Part shown: positions 52,300 through 60,727 of the stretch, in pieces | Position numbering within the stretch: the first letter of the stretch is position 1 | Layout: each line of letters starts with the position of its first letter | DNA from: Pedobacter zeaxanthinifaciens | GTDB taxonomy: Bacteria > Bacteroidota > Bacteroidia > Sphingobacteriales > Sphingobacteriaceae | Assembly (NCBI RefSeq): GCF_003313335.1 | Contig: NZ_QMHP01000014.1 | Coordinates: forward strand, 1 to 64,000 | Length of the DNA stretch: 64,000 bases | Reading direction: 5' to 3' | The notes under the pieces: generated by a model | The model's database searches: none | Told to the model about the DNA's origin: nothing | The model's input: only the letters and a program-made list of their open reading frames with translations | Made by a program: the position numbers and the translations under genes

Positions 52300-53490
52300 A
52301 TGAAAAAACGAATTAACCTAAGCATATTTAAAGCCTTTTTCAACTCCAAAAAATTGGGAAGTGTACTACTGCTCGTTTGCGTTGTTGCTTCTTTAATTAT
52401 CGCCAATTCTGGGTATGCTGTAAGCTTCGCTGATTTTTTGGCCAAAACCATTGGTTTTAAAATTTCAGCCTTTCATTTAGACTATAGTATTGCTACTTGG
52501 ATTAATGATGGATTGATGGCTATTTTTTTCTTGTTAGTTGGTTTAGAAATTAAACGCGAACTGATTGAAGGTGAACTTTCCTCTTTAAAAAAAGCGTCGT
52601 TACCGGTTTTAGCGGCAATTGGAGGAATGTTAGTACCAGCTTTAATTTATGCGTTGTTCAACAAAAATACAGTAACTGCAAACGGTTGGGGCATTCCCAT
52701 GGCTACAGATATTGCCTTTGCCTTGGCGATAGTTGCGCTACTTGAAAAAAATGTACCGAGCTCATTAAAAATCTTTCTAGCGGCTTTAGCTATCGTAGAT
52801 GATTTAGGTGCTATTTTAGTAATTGCGTTTTTTTATACAGAACAAATCCATTGGAATCAGCTTTTTATAGCGGCTGGAATTTTTGCTTTGCTGTTGGTGT
52901 TTAACTTCTTTAAGTTGAAAAACTTATTGCTTTATCTCATCCCTGGCGTATTTCTTTGGTATTTTGTGCATCATTCGGGCATACATGCTACCATTGCAGG
53001 CGTTTTACTTGCGTTTACCATCCCAACCAATGATACAGCTGAATTATCTCCATTGGAAAAACTAGAACATGCACTAACCCAACCAGTAGCTTTAGTTATT
53101 ATGCCTGTTTTTGCGCTTGCCAACACTAATATCACTTTCGTAAACGGTATGGTTGAGGGGCTGGCATCGCCTTTAGGTTTAGGCATTATATTGGGTTTAT
53201 TTTTAGGAAAAACGATTGGTATTACCTTAATGTCGTTTATAGCCGTTAAGTTGAAGCTGGCGAAATTACCAACAGGTGCCAACTGGAAGCATATCACCGG
53301 CATGGGCATGTTGGCAGGCATCGGTTTTACCATGTCCATTTTTATTGCCATGCTATCCTTTAACGATGCAGCGCACATTATCGAATCTAAATTTGCCATC
53401 CTTTGTGCTTCTGTGATTTCCGGAGTAATAGGTTATCTATTTTTAAAATCAGTATCGAAAAAACATGCTAAAACAGCCATTGGAAACTGA
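52300..53490 (+). CDS. nhaA: Na+/H+ antiporter NhaA
   Basis: 396 residues, about 12 transmembrane helices. Exchanges Na+ for protons in pH and salt homeostasis. INDGLMAIFFLLVGLEIKRE, MATDIAFALAIVALL and the catalytic Asp pair in FLAALAIVDDLGAILVIAFF are diagnostic; HSGIHATIAGVLLAFTIP and GMGMLAGIGFTMSIFIAML complete the later helices. The preceding terminator almost touches the ATG, so its promoter must overlap that terminator. It overlaps the GNAT gene by 26 nt. Confidence 0.96.
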   Translation: MKKRINLSIFKAFFNSKKLGSVLLLVCVVASLIIANSGYAVSFADFLAKTIGFKISAFHLDYSIATWINDGLMAIFFLLVGLEIKRELIEGELSSLKKASLPVLAAIGGMLVPALIYALFNKNTVTANGWGIPMATDIAFALAIVALLEKNVPSSLKIFLAALAIVDDLGAILVIAFFYTEQIHWNQLFIAAGIFALLLVFNFFKLKNLLLYLIPGVFLWYFVHHSGIHATIAGVLLAFTIPTNDTAELSPLEKLEHALTQPVALVIMPVFALANTNITFVNGMVEGLASPLGLGIILGLFLGKTIGITLMSFIAVKLKLAKLPTGANWKHITGMGMLAGIGFTMSIFIAMLSFNDAAHIIESKFAILCASVISGVIGYLFLKSVSKKHAKTAIGN

Positions 53491-54004
53491 AAGGTTTTGG
53501 ATTAGAGAGTTAAATGAGCAAGATGTAGATGGGATGTTTGAATTGGATAGTAATCCTAATGTGCATGCTTTTTTATGGAAAAATCCGATAAAAACAAAAG
53601 AAGAAGCGCTGCAAACAATCCGGTTTATCCAGCAACAATACATCGAACACGGAATTGGAAGATGGGCTATTATTGATAAGCAAACCAATGAATTTGTTGG
53701 CTGGACGGGCTTTAAGTTCATCACCACTCCTATTAATGGGCATGTTAATTTTTATGATGTAGGTTACAGATTGATAGAACGCTATTGGGAAAAAGGGGTA
53801 GCTACGGAAACCACAAGAGCGTGTTTAAGCTATGGGTGGGCGCACCTAAAATTAACCGAAGTATACGGAATGTGCCACATAGACAATTTGGCGTCTAAAA
53901 ATGTACTTCAAAAGTGTGGTTTAAAGCTAATTGAAAAATTTATTTTAGATGAGATGCCCTGTTATTGGTTTAAAACCACCAAATTAGCAACTGCAAACTA
54001 TTAA
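53465..54004 (+). CDS. GNAT family N-acetyltransferase
   Basis: 179 residues, RimJ/RimL-like GNAT. LETERFWIRELNEQDVDGMF opens the fold, NEFVGWTGFKF is the central strand, VGYRLIERYWEKGVATETTR has the acetyl-CoA pyrophosphate loop (degenerate WGKGYATE form), and HIDNLASKNVLQKCGLKLIE the C-terminal Asn and helix. Ribosomal-protein or small-molecule acceptors are both possible. It starts within the nhaA 3' end (26-nt overlap), so it is cotranscribed with the antiporter. Confidence 0.9.
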   Translation: MLKQPLETERFWIRELNEQDVDGMFELDSNPNVHAFLWKNPIKTKEEALQTIRFIQQQYIEHGIGRWAIIDKQTNEFVGWTGFKFITTPINGHVNFYDVGYRLIERYWEKGVATETTRACLSYGWAHLKLTEVYGMCHIDNLASKNVLQKCGLKLIEKFILDEMPCYWFKTTKLATANY

Positions 54005-54015
54005 TTATCAAACCT

Positions 54016-54540
54016 ATGACCATCTCTCGCTCCGCCTCCATTGCCTTGGTTATTTTAGTTCCACTAACTTTAATTGTGGTGGCATCTGTGTTAGTATCCA
54101 AAAATATCGACAAAATAAAGTTTACTAAGCGCACTAAAAAAAGCAAAATTATTGAGCTTAAAAAAGATTCATTTTTTTCAGACAACAAACGCTTTAATGA
54201 AGTGATGATCGATTTTTATTCCATGTCTGATATGGCAAGGGGCATATTTCCAATTGACACTACCTTAGCTGGAAGAGAAAAATCAATGTCGGATATTAAA
54301 GATATTGGAATTTACTACTGGAATAGAAATTTGGAAGTATTAGATAGCGCAAAAAAATTTAGCGACAATATGGAAACTGAACGTAAAATTGCAGTTTACA
54401 GGGAATATTGCAAACTCAACATCAGTTGTTATGAATTGATTTACAAGGCCGTTGATCAGCATACTAAGGCTTATGACAATGAAATCAATAAAAAATTTGC
54501 TTTGATAGATGAGAAATCTAAAGAAATTAGGGGCGAATAA
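54016..54540 (+). CDS. Hypothetical single-span membrane protein
   Basis: 174 residues. One N-terminal transmembrane helix (ASIALVILVPLTLIVVASVL), then a basic stretch (KFTKRTKKSKI) and a largely helical, charged domain containing DFYSMSDMARGIFPIDTTLA and several Lys/Glu-rich helices with two cysteines (EYCKLNISCYEL). No family recognised. It follows the GNAT gene by 11 nt and probably belongs to the nhaA-GNAT transcript; nothing else hints at a role. Confidence 0.72.
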   Translation: MTISRSASIALVILVPLTLIVVASVLVSKNIDKIKFTKRTKKSKIIELKKDSFFSDNKRFNEVMIDFYSMSDMARGIFPIDTTLAGREKSMSDIKDIGIYYWNRNLEVLDSAKKFSDNMETERKIAVYREYCKLNISCYELIYKAVDQHTKAYDNEINKKFALIDEKSKEIRGE

Positions 54541-54558
54541 CACCCCTTTATTTTTTGC

Positions 54559-55329
54559 TTAACCTTTAAATTGCACCATAAAGTTTTGGATGCTTTGATC
54601 CAGATTGTTTTGATCCAAAGCTTTTACAAATGCGCTCCCAATAATTGCCCCGCTAGCAAAGTTACACGCCGCTTGATAGGTTGCCTTATCTGAGATTCCA
54701 AAGCCAATCATCACTGGAGTTTGAAGATTCATTTTTGAAATGCGCTCAAAATAGGCGCTAGCACTACCAGAAACCGAAAGGTTACTTCCAGTGGTTGCAG
54801 AAGAAGAAACCAAGTAAATAAAGGCATTACTTAATCCATCAATTTTGCGAATACGCTCTTCGGAAGTCTGCGGCGTAACCAAAAAGATATTGCTTAGCCC
54901 ATATTTCTCAAAAGTACTTCTGTACATCTCTTCGTATTCATACATTGGCAAATCAGGAATGATACATCCATCAACCCCTACCTCTTTACATTTTTCGCAA
55001 AACGATTCCACACCGTATTGCAGCATTACATTTACATACCCCATTAATAAAATTGGGATCTTCACTTGCTTTCTTAAATCTTTCAATTGATCAAAAAGTA
55101 CACTTAGTGTCATACCGCTATCCAAAGCCTGTTTGCTGCTAGCCTGTATCACAGGACCATCGGCCACTGGATCGGAGTATGGGAAACCTATTTCCAGGAA
55201 ATCGGCACCACATTTTTCTAAAGTTTCAGCTATTGTTAAGGTATCATTTAATTTTGGATAGCCCGCTGTATAATATATCGAAAGTAAACCTGTTGGCTTT
55301 TTTTCAAATAATTTTTGTAATCTGTTCAT
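54559..55329 (-). CDS. trpA: Tryptophan synthase alpha chain
   Basis: 256 residues. Cleaves indole-3-glycerol phosphate to indole, which is passed to TrpB. LSIYYTAGYPKLNDTLTIAE begins the barrel, catalytic Glu in FLEIGFPYSDPVADGPVIQA, catalytic Asp in VDGCIIPDLPMYEYEE, and phosphate-binding TPVMIGFGISDKATYQ near the C-terminus. Last gene of the minus-strand trp cluster, 94 bp after trpB. Confidence 0.96.
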   Translation of the reverse strand: MNRLQKLFEKKPTGLLSIYYTAGYPKLNDTLTIAETLEKCGADFLEIGFPYSDPVADGPVIQASSKQALDSGMTLSVLFDQLKDLRKQVKIPILLMGYVNVMLQYGVESFCEKCKEVGVDGCIIPDLPMYEYEEMYRSTFEKYGLSNIFLVTPQTSEERIRKIDGLSNAFIYLVSSSATTGSNLSVSGSASAYFERISKMNLQTPVMIGFGISDKATYQAACNFASGAIIGSAFVKALDQNNLDQSIQNFMVQFKG

Positions 55330-55423
55330 TTAAATAGTATTGCGTAATAAGTATTGCGATAAGCACAAGAAAATGCAATTAGTAAGCGTATTGAAATCAA
55401 ATCTCAATGTGCCAATCTCAAAT

Positions 55424-56605
55424 CTATAAATTAAAATACTTCATGTAAGTTTCCATGTCCTTATCCCCTCTACCAGAAAGGCAAATTACCACGTTTTCAC
55501 CACCTTTGAACGTCATTTTCTCTAAGTAGGCTATAGCGTGTGCACTTTCTATGGCAGGGATAATTCCTTCGTATTGCGTTAACAACCTTCCTGCTAGTAA
55601 AGCTTCGTCATCGGTAATGCTAGCGTACAAACCCCTTCCCGTTTTGAACAAGTGTGCATGTTGAGGACCAATACCTGGATAGTCTAAGCCCGCCGATACC
55701 GAGTGGGGTTCCACTACCTGACCATCATCCGTTTGCATTAAAATACTCCTGCTTCCATGTAAAACACCTTCCTTGCCAAGGGTGGTTGTTGCTGCAGAAA
55801 AGCCGCTACTTACTCCTTTTCCTGCCGCCTCAATGGCAACAAGCTTCACACTTTCATCATTAATAAAATGATAGAACATCCCCATGGCGTTGCTGCCGCC
55901 ACCCACGCAAGCCAAAACATAATCAGCAAGCTCGCTTCCTGTTTGTTCCTTCAATTGCTTTTTAGTTTCAAATGATATGATGGATTGGAATTGCGCCACC
56001 ATATCAGGATAAGGATGCGGTCCTACTACCGAACCGATGATATAATGGGTGTCTACTGGATTATTGATCCAATCACGCATGGCTTCGTTGGTAGCATCTT
56101 TTAAGGTTTTACTACCGGAAGTTGCCGCTACAACCGTGGCGCCCAACATTTTCATACGGGCTACATTTGGTGCCTGACGTTTGATATCCACTTCGCCCAT
56201 GTACACTACGCACTCCAAACCACGCAAGGCACAAACGGTAGCAGTTGCCACGCCATGTTGGCCAGCGCCAGTTTCGGCAATGATGCGCTTTTTACCTAAT
56301 TTTTCGGCAAGTAAAATTTGACCAATGGTATTATTGATTTTATGCGCTCCAGTATGGTTCAAATCTTCTCTTTTCAAGAAAATGTTAGCCCCATATTTTT
56401 CTGAAAGTCGTTTTGCTAAGTACAAAGGCGATGGCCTGCCAACGTAATCTTTCAATAACGCTTTAAATTCGGCTTGAAAATGTTCGTCATCTATAATAGC
56501 TTGATATTTTTGTCTAAGCTCCTCTACGTTTGGATAAAGCATTTCGGGAATGTAAGCTCCTCCAAAATCTCCGTAATAACCTCTTTCGTCTACAAAATAA
56601 TTCAT
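55424..56605 (-). CDS. trpB: Tryptophan synthase beta chain
   Basis: 393 residues. PLP enzyme joining indole and serine. The PLP lysine is in LNHTGAHKINNTIGQ (about residue 87), with RIIAETGAGQHGVATATVCA, CVGGGSNAMGMFYHFI for the phosphate of PLP, and LDYPGIGPQHAHL. TrpB1 type, which pairs with TrpA. Starts 14 nt after trpF stops, so the two are coupled. Confidence 0.97.
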   Translation of the reverse strand: MNYFVDERGYYGDFGGAYIPEMLYPNVEELRQKYQAIIDDEHFQAEFKALLKDYVGRPSPLYLAKRLSEKYGANIFLKREDLNHTGAHKINNTIGQILLAEKLGKKRIIAETGAGQHGVATATVCALRGLECVVYMGEVDIKRQAPNVARMKMLGATVVAATSGSKTLKDATNEAMRDWINNPVDTHYIIGSVVGPHPYPDMVAQFQSIISFETKKQLKEQTGSELADYVLACVGGGSNAMGMFYHFINDESVKLVAIEAAGKGVSSGFSAATTTLGKEGVLHGSRSILMQTDDGQVVEPHSVSAGLDYPGIGPQHAHLFKTGRGLYASITDDEALLAGRLLTQYEGIIPAIESAHAIAYLEKMTFKGGENVVICLSGRGDKDMETYMKYFNL

Positions 56606-56619
56606 ATTTATTTTTATTT

Positions 56620-57273
56620 CTAATTGCTATTGGCTGGGGCCAACGGCAGTGAATTCAATTCTTTAAAAAACGTTTTCAATCGATCTACATCCTTCAACCC
56701 CGGCTCCAATTCAAACTTACTATTAACATCAACCGCATATAATCTTTCATCATTAATTTGCTTGATCTCGTTCGTATGGGCTAAATCGATTCCACCACTT
56801 AAAAAATAAGGCTTTTTCAAATGATAATTTTGTAGCAATCTCCAGTCGAAAACTTTTCCTGAGCCTCCGTGAGCTGCAGTTTGTGTATCAAACAAGAAAT
56901 AAGCCACATGTGGTTGGTAACTTTCTAAGGTGGCAAAATCAAACTTTTCATGTATGCCAAATGCCTTAATCACTTCCACATTATAGTTATTCAACTCTTC
57001 GCAATACGAAACGCTTTCGCTGCCATGAAGTTGTACTGCTTTGAGCTGATGCTTTTTAATTAACGATTTTACCACTTCCAAATCCTCGTTCACGAATACG
57101 CCCGTTGTCTTAATTTCTGCCGGCACATACTTGATCAATTCGGCAGAAACATCGCTAATAAACCTCGGTGATTCACTGTAAAATATAAAACCCAAATAAT
57201 CTGGATGTAAGTTGGCCACTTCAGCTACATTAGCTGCTTGCCGCATTCCACAAACTTTGATTTTTAATTTCAT
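56620..57273 (-). CDS. trpF: Phosphoribosylanthranilate isomerase
   Basis: 217 residues, stand-alone TIM barrel. Isomerises phosphoribosylanthranilate. Catalytic Cys in KIKVCGMRQAANV, QLHGSES, the catalytic Asp in YFLFDTQTAAHGGSGKVFDW, PYFLSGGIDLAH and AVDVNSKFELEPGLKDVDRL. It is not fused to TrpC, and the TrpC enzyme, which acts directly after it, is not encoded next to it or elsewhere in the window. 299 bp of mostly repeat sequence separate it from trpD upstream. Confidence 0.95.
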   Translation of the reverse strand: MKLKIKVCGMRQAANVAEVANLHPDYLGFIFYSESPRFISDVSAELIKYVPAEIKTTGVFVNEDLEVVKSLIKKHQLKAVQLHGSESVSYCEELNNYNVEVIKAFGIHEKFDFATLESYQPHVAYFLFDTQTAAHGGSGKVFDWRLLQNYHLKKPYFLSGGIDLAHTNEIKQINDERLYAVDVNSKFELEPGLKDVDRLKTFFKELNSLPLAPANSN

Positions 57274-57306
57274 GTTACTTTTTTAAACCAGCTGACTTAT
57301 TAAGTT

Positions 57307-57552
57307 GAGCTAAAGTGTTAAATCTAACTCACTATCTATTTTTAACCACCTAAGACACCTAAGTTTTGTTCCTACTTAGTTGAACTAAGGTGAGCTAAAG
57401 TGTTAAATCTAACTCACTATCTATTTTTAACCACCTAAGACACCTAAGCTCTTCTGCCCTACTTAGTTGAACTGAGGTGACTAAGGTGTTAAATCTATAA
57501 TCTAACTAACTGTTTTTTAACCACTTAAGACACCTAAGTTTTTTGTCCTATC
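57307..57552. repeat. Three tandem ~85-bp repeats in the trpD-trpF gap
   Basis: Units start at 57307, 57391 and 57478. The first two share 58 identical bases, beginning TGAGCTAAAGTGTTAAATCT and ending ACCACCTAAGACACCTAAG; the third is more diverged. Each unit contains the short inverted repeat CTTAGTT/AACTAAG. The block almost fills the space where trpC might be expected. Confidence 0.9.
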
Positions 57553-57572
57553 TAAGCTAGTATAGAACGCTA

Positions 57573-58562
57573 CTAACCATTAATTAGATTTTTAAAACTG
57601 TTCAATGCCCTTTTGCTCATTAGTGATTCCTCTGCCTCGTAATAGCAATCTGCAAATGTTTTATCCTGTTTAATGGTTTGTATGGCTAAAGCAGCATTAC
57701 ACAATACCACGTTAGTTTGAGCATCGGTAGCGTTTCCTTCCAACACATCCATAAATATTTTCGCTGACGATTCAATAGTATCTCCACCTTGGATTTCGTT
57801 CTCATTCAACTCGGTGAAACCCAGATCACTTATTTTTACCAAGGCCTCCCCTTTTTTACTGAAAGTTTTAAAGTCGCAGGTTAGCGAAACCTCATCAAAC
57901 CCATCAATGGCGTGTACTATACTGTAGTTCTTATCCGTTTGCTGATAGAGATAGGCATAAATCCTGGCCAATTCTAAACTAAACACGCCCACCATTTGAT
58001 TTTTCGGCTTTGCCGGATTGCACATTGGACCAAGCATGTTAAAGAATGTTTTCACTCCTAATTCACGTCTGATTGGCGCCACAGTTTTCATTGCTGGGTG
58101 AAATAGCGGCGCATGGATGAAACAAATCCCTGCATCATCCAAACTTCTTTTGAGCTTGCCTTCATCATTGTTAAATTGATAGCCGAGGTACTCCATAACA
58201 TTGCTTGAACCGCAGCCAGAAGAAACACCATAGTTGCCATGCTTAGCCACTTTATGTCCTGCGCCAGCCACCACAAAAGAAGCCAAAGTGGAAATGTTGA
58301 ACGTATCTTTACCATCGCCTCCAGTGCCACACAAGTCAATCAACTCAAAATCCGAAAAATCTACTTTGAGGCACAGATCTAACATGGCATCTCTAAAGCC
58401 CTGCAACTCTTCCACGGTGATGTTGCGCATACCATAAGCAGTAATAAATGCCGCTATTTGCGAATTATTAAAAGTTCCGGAAGCAATATCTGTCAATATT
58501 TTTTGAGCTTCCTGTCTCGTAAATGTTTTGTTTTCAAAAAGATGATTTAGTATTTTCTTCAT
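57573..58562 (-). CDS. trpD: Anthranilate phosphoribosyltransferase
   Basis: 329 residues. Couples anthranilate to PRPP, the second step of the tryptophan branch. LTRQEAQKILTDIASGTFNN-type N-terminal helices, the PRPP-binding DLCGTGGDGKDTFNIST, VAKHGNYGVSSGCGSSNVME and RELGVKTFFNMLGPMCNPAK are all intact. First gene of the cluster here: a leader peptide and terminator immediately precede it. No anthranilate synthase gene (trpE, trpG) is upstream; a histidine kinase gene is there instead. Confidence 0.96.
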   Translation of the reverse strand: MKKILNHLFENKTFTRQEAQKILTDIASGTFNNSQIAAFITAYGMRNITVEELQGFRDAMLDLCLKVDFSDFELIDLCGTGGDGKDTFNISTLASFVVAGAGHKVAKHGNYGVSSGCGSSNVMEYLGYQFNNDEGKLKRSLDDAGICFIHAPLFHPAMKTVAPIRRELGVKTFFNMLGPMCNPAKPKNQMVGVFSLELARIYAYLYQQTDKNYSIVHAIDGFDEVSLTCDFKTFSKKGEALVKISDLGFTELNENEIQGGDTIESSAKIFMDVLEGNATDAQTNVVLCNAALAIQTIKQDKTFADCYYEAEESLMSKRALNSFKNLING

Positions 58563-58572
58563 TACCGTATAA

Positions 58573-58599
58573 CAAAAAAGGTTGCCTCATCAGCAACCT
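58573..58599 (-). terminator. Intrinsic terminator of the trp attenuator
   Basis: Minus strand: AGGTTGC (58599-58593), 7-nt loop, GCAACCT (58585-58579), then a T run to 58573. It ends 11 nt before the trpD start codon and so lies inside the trp transcript, where it can only serve as an attenuator. Confidence 0.9.
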
Positions 58600-58640
58600 C
58601 TTCAAATTTTTATTTAAAAAATAAACGCACAAAAGGTTAC
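58593..58640 (-). promoter_or_regulatory. Antiterminator pairing of the trp attenuator
   Basis: GTAACCTTTT (58640-58631) can pair over 10 bp, with two G-U pairs, with AAGAGGTTGC (58602-58593), which includes the whole 5' arm of the terminator. The two structures are mutually exclusive. The upstream strand begins 1 nt after the leader stop codon, so a ribosome on that stop would cover it. A further pairing, AACGCA (58656-58651) with TGCGTT (58629-58624), is available when the leader codons are free. Confidence 0.75.
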
Positions 58641-58641
58641 A

Positions 58642-58695
58642 TCACGCTATTGCGTTATGCCACCACCAATTTGTATTTACGTTTACTTGTACCAT
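58642..58695 (-). CDS. trpL: Tryptophan-rich leader peptide of the trp attenuator
   Basis: 17-codon ORF, MVQVNVNTNWWWHNAIA, with three consecutive TGG codons at 58668-58660 and a TGA stop at 58644-58642. It lies between a promoter-like sequence and the trpD attenuator terminator. In classical trp leaders, ribosome stalling at consecutive Trp codons when charged tRNA-Trp is scarce frees the antiterminator. The ATG is about 10 nt after the predicted -7 element, so the mRNA would be nearly leaderless. Too short for ordinary ORF calling. Confidence 0.82.
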   Translation of the reverse strand: MVQVNVNTNWWWHNAIA

Positions 58696-58703
58696 TCTGT
58701 AGG

Positions 58704-58734
58704 CAAATATGTGATTGTTTTTAATTAAATGCAA
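58704..58734 (-). promoter_or_regulatory. Promoter of the trp leader
   Basis: TTG at 58734-58732, 20-nt spacer, CATATTTG at 58711-58704 (one mismatch to TAnnTTTG). It is positioned immediately upstream of the leader peptide and within 44 bp of the histidine kinase stop. Confidence 0.6.
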
Positions 58735-58747
58735 CTAGTTTTTGTAA

Positions 58748-60727
58748 TTATGTTGTCTTTTTTAAATAACCTTTCATGGTGAAGTAAAAAGTAGTTCCTT
58801 GTCCAACTCTACTTTCCACTTTTAATTTCCCTTCGTTAGCTAATACAAATTCCTTACAAATTACTAAGCCCAAACTTGTGCCCTCCTCTGATGAGGTACC
58901 TTTAGTGCCCATTGCAGAAAGTTCGAAGAGCTTGTCCAATCTTACGTCGCTAATTCCTACGCCAGTGTCGCTTAAAGCAAACTGAACGGTATCCTTATCA
59001 ATTGCTTGCGCAGACAAACTAATTTTTCCATGCGTTTCAGTGAATTTGATGGCATTGGCTAACAAATTCCTAACGATAAAATCAAAATGGTCCGTATCTG
59101 CCTTGAGTACCAAATCATCGGAAACACTAACGTTAATTTCAATTTGCTTTTTATCTGCTGCTTCCCGTAACAATCCCAAATTTCGCTTAATGCTACTAGC
59201 CGGACTAAACTCCTGTACATGCAAGCGTACACCCTTGATTTGCATTTGCCCCCATTTAAGCAGCTTATCTAAAATTTCAAGACTGCTATTACAATGCGAC
59301 AGCAACTTGGCAACCATCAACTTCTGCGTATTTTCATCAAGTTCGTTATCGCCAATTAGCTTTAAAATACTTATTGTTGATACCAATGGAGAACGAATAT
59401 CATGCGCAATAATGGAGAAAAACTTATCCTTTACTTCGTTACTTTCTTCCAACTCTCGGTTAGCTTTGGTAAGCAGTTGATTAAGGTGCCGTGAACGCAA
59501 ATAGTTAATTAGCGTAAATACCAGAACTACAAAAATGGTAATGGCAACCGAAAGAATGACGTTTTTAAGAATTTTCTGTTCCTTATTTTTCGTAGCAAGT
59601 TCATTTAGCTGCGCTTTAGATTTTTCGAGTTCATAAGCAGATTCCAAACTGAAAACTTGCTTCATCATATCTTTATAAAAAACCTGCTCCGCTAACGAGC
59701 TGCTCACTTCCTTCGCCTTTAACGCTTCGGCTAAATTTCCAGTTTGTTTATGTATGGCCGCTATCTTATCTAAAATGGTAATTTGTTGGCGATACATTTT
59801 ATACTTTGAAACAATGGCCAAGGCCTGATTAAGATATTTTAGTGCCGTATCCGGCTGCTTTTTATCGTAAATACTAGCCAATTCTGTTAGTATGGCGTGC
59901 TCTCGTAATATGTTTTTGATTTGCCGAGAAAATGCCAAAGCATCCTTAAATGTTTTTTCAGCCCTTTTAACATCTCCTTTTAACTGGTAAGCACGTCCTA
60001 AAGTTTTCATCAAACTAATGCGCAAACCATTATATTCAATCCTATTACTTTTTGATAATCCGATTTTAACGTACTGAATGGCAGTGTCAAAATCCTTCAT
60101 CTTATTATAAACCGCACCAAAATCATCGTACATGTTTAAAGTAAGGTTATTTAGCGGCAGTTGCTTTTCCAACTCACGTGCTAGTCGTAAGTTTTGCAGG
60201 GCATTTGGATAGTCATTAAGATCGTAATATGTTTCAGCAAGCACCACCCTAGCCTCCATGATACCCAGTTTATGCTTATTGTTTTCGCTCACTTTAAGGG
60301 CCTTCATGGCATATGCAAACGATTTGTCGTAATTTCCCTTTCTACGTTCTACCACAGCCAGCCTAATAAGCACCATCGCCAAACCCACTTGATCGTGTTG
60401 TTGCCTGTAAATCGCTTCGGCCTCCAAATATTTTTGTCGGGACTCGCGGTATCTCGCAAAATTATCATCAATCATTCCGTATTGGTTAAGCAATGCTGCC
60501 TTCCCTAACTGATCACCTTGCTTTTCAGCCACGGTTAAACCCAATTGTACGTAATGTGTTGCAGAATCGGGATCGAGATACCGAAAGTGCTTGATAATGT
60601 TGATGTAATCTTTGCTGTTACTTAGCTTTTTTTGAGTTTGAGCAAGTAGATGAACCGGAAAAAAGTAACTCAGCAATAAACTTCCAAACAAAACAAAAAT
60701 TAACTTTTTGTAGTTGAAATGCCTCAT
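58748..60727 (-). CDS. TPR-domain sensor histidine kinase
   Basis: 659 residues. Signal-like first helix (LIFVLFGSLLLSYFFPVHLL), then about seven tetratricopeptide repeats in 40-370 (ALLNQYGMIDDNFARYRESR, AYAMKALKVSENN and similar), a second helix near 390-412 (VILSVAITIFVVLVFTLINY), HisKA with FFSIIAHDIRSPLVSTISIL (phospho-His near 445) and HATPase with RNLLANAIKF, FALSDTGVGISDVR and GTSLGLVICKEF. Periplasmic TPR sensing is typical of this Bacteroidota group. Its ATG overlaps the stop of the SDR gene (TAATG), so translation is coupled. No response regulator is adjacent. Confidence 0.93.
   Translation of the reverse strand: MRHFNYKKLIFVLFGSLLLSYFFPVHLLAQTQKKLSNSKDYINIIKHFRYLDPDSATHYVQLGLTVAEKQGDQLGKAALLNQYGMIDDNFARYRESRQKYLEAEAIYRQQHDQVGLAMVLIRLAVVERRKGNYDKSFAYAMKALKVSENNKHKLGIMEARVVLAETYYDLNDYPNALQNLRLARELEKQLPLNNLTLNMYDDFGAVYNKMKDFDTAIQYVKIGLSKSNRIEYNGLRISLMKTLGRAYQLKGDVKRAEKTFKDALAFSRQIKNILREHAILTELASIYDKKQPDTALKYLNQALAIVSKYKMYRQQITILDKIAAIHKQTGNLAEALKAKEVSSSLAEQVFYKDMMKQVFSLESAYELEKSKAQLNELATKNKEQKILKNVILSVAITIFVVLVFTLINYLRSRHLNQLLTKANRELEESNEVKDKFFSIIAHDIRSPLVSTISILKLIGDNELDENTQKLMVAKLLSHCNSSLEILDKLLKWGQMQIKGVRLHVQEFSPASSIKRNLGLLREAADKKQIEINVSVSDDLVLKADTDHFDFIVRNLLANAIKFTETHGKISLSAQAIDKDTVQFALSDTGVGISDVRLDKLFELSAMGTKGTSSEEGTSLGLVICKEFVLANEGKLKVESRVGQGTTFYFTMKGYLKKTT

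Noticed and set aside
56620..57273. TrpC-TrpF fusion to explain the missing trpC
   Set aside because: The ORF is 217 residues, a stand-alone TrpF with no TrpC barrel.
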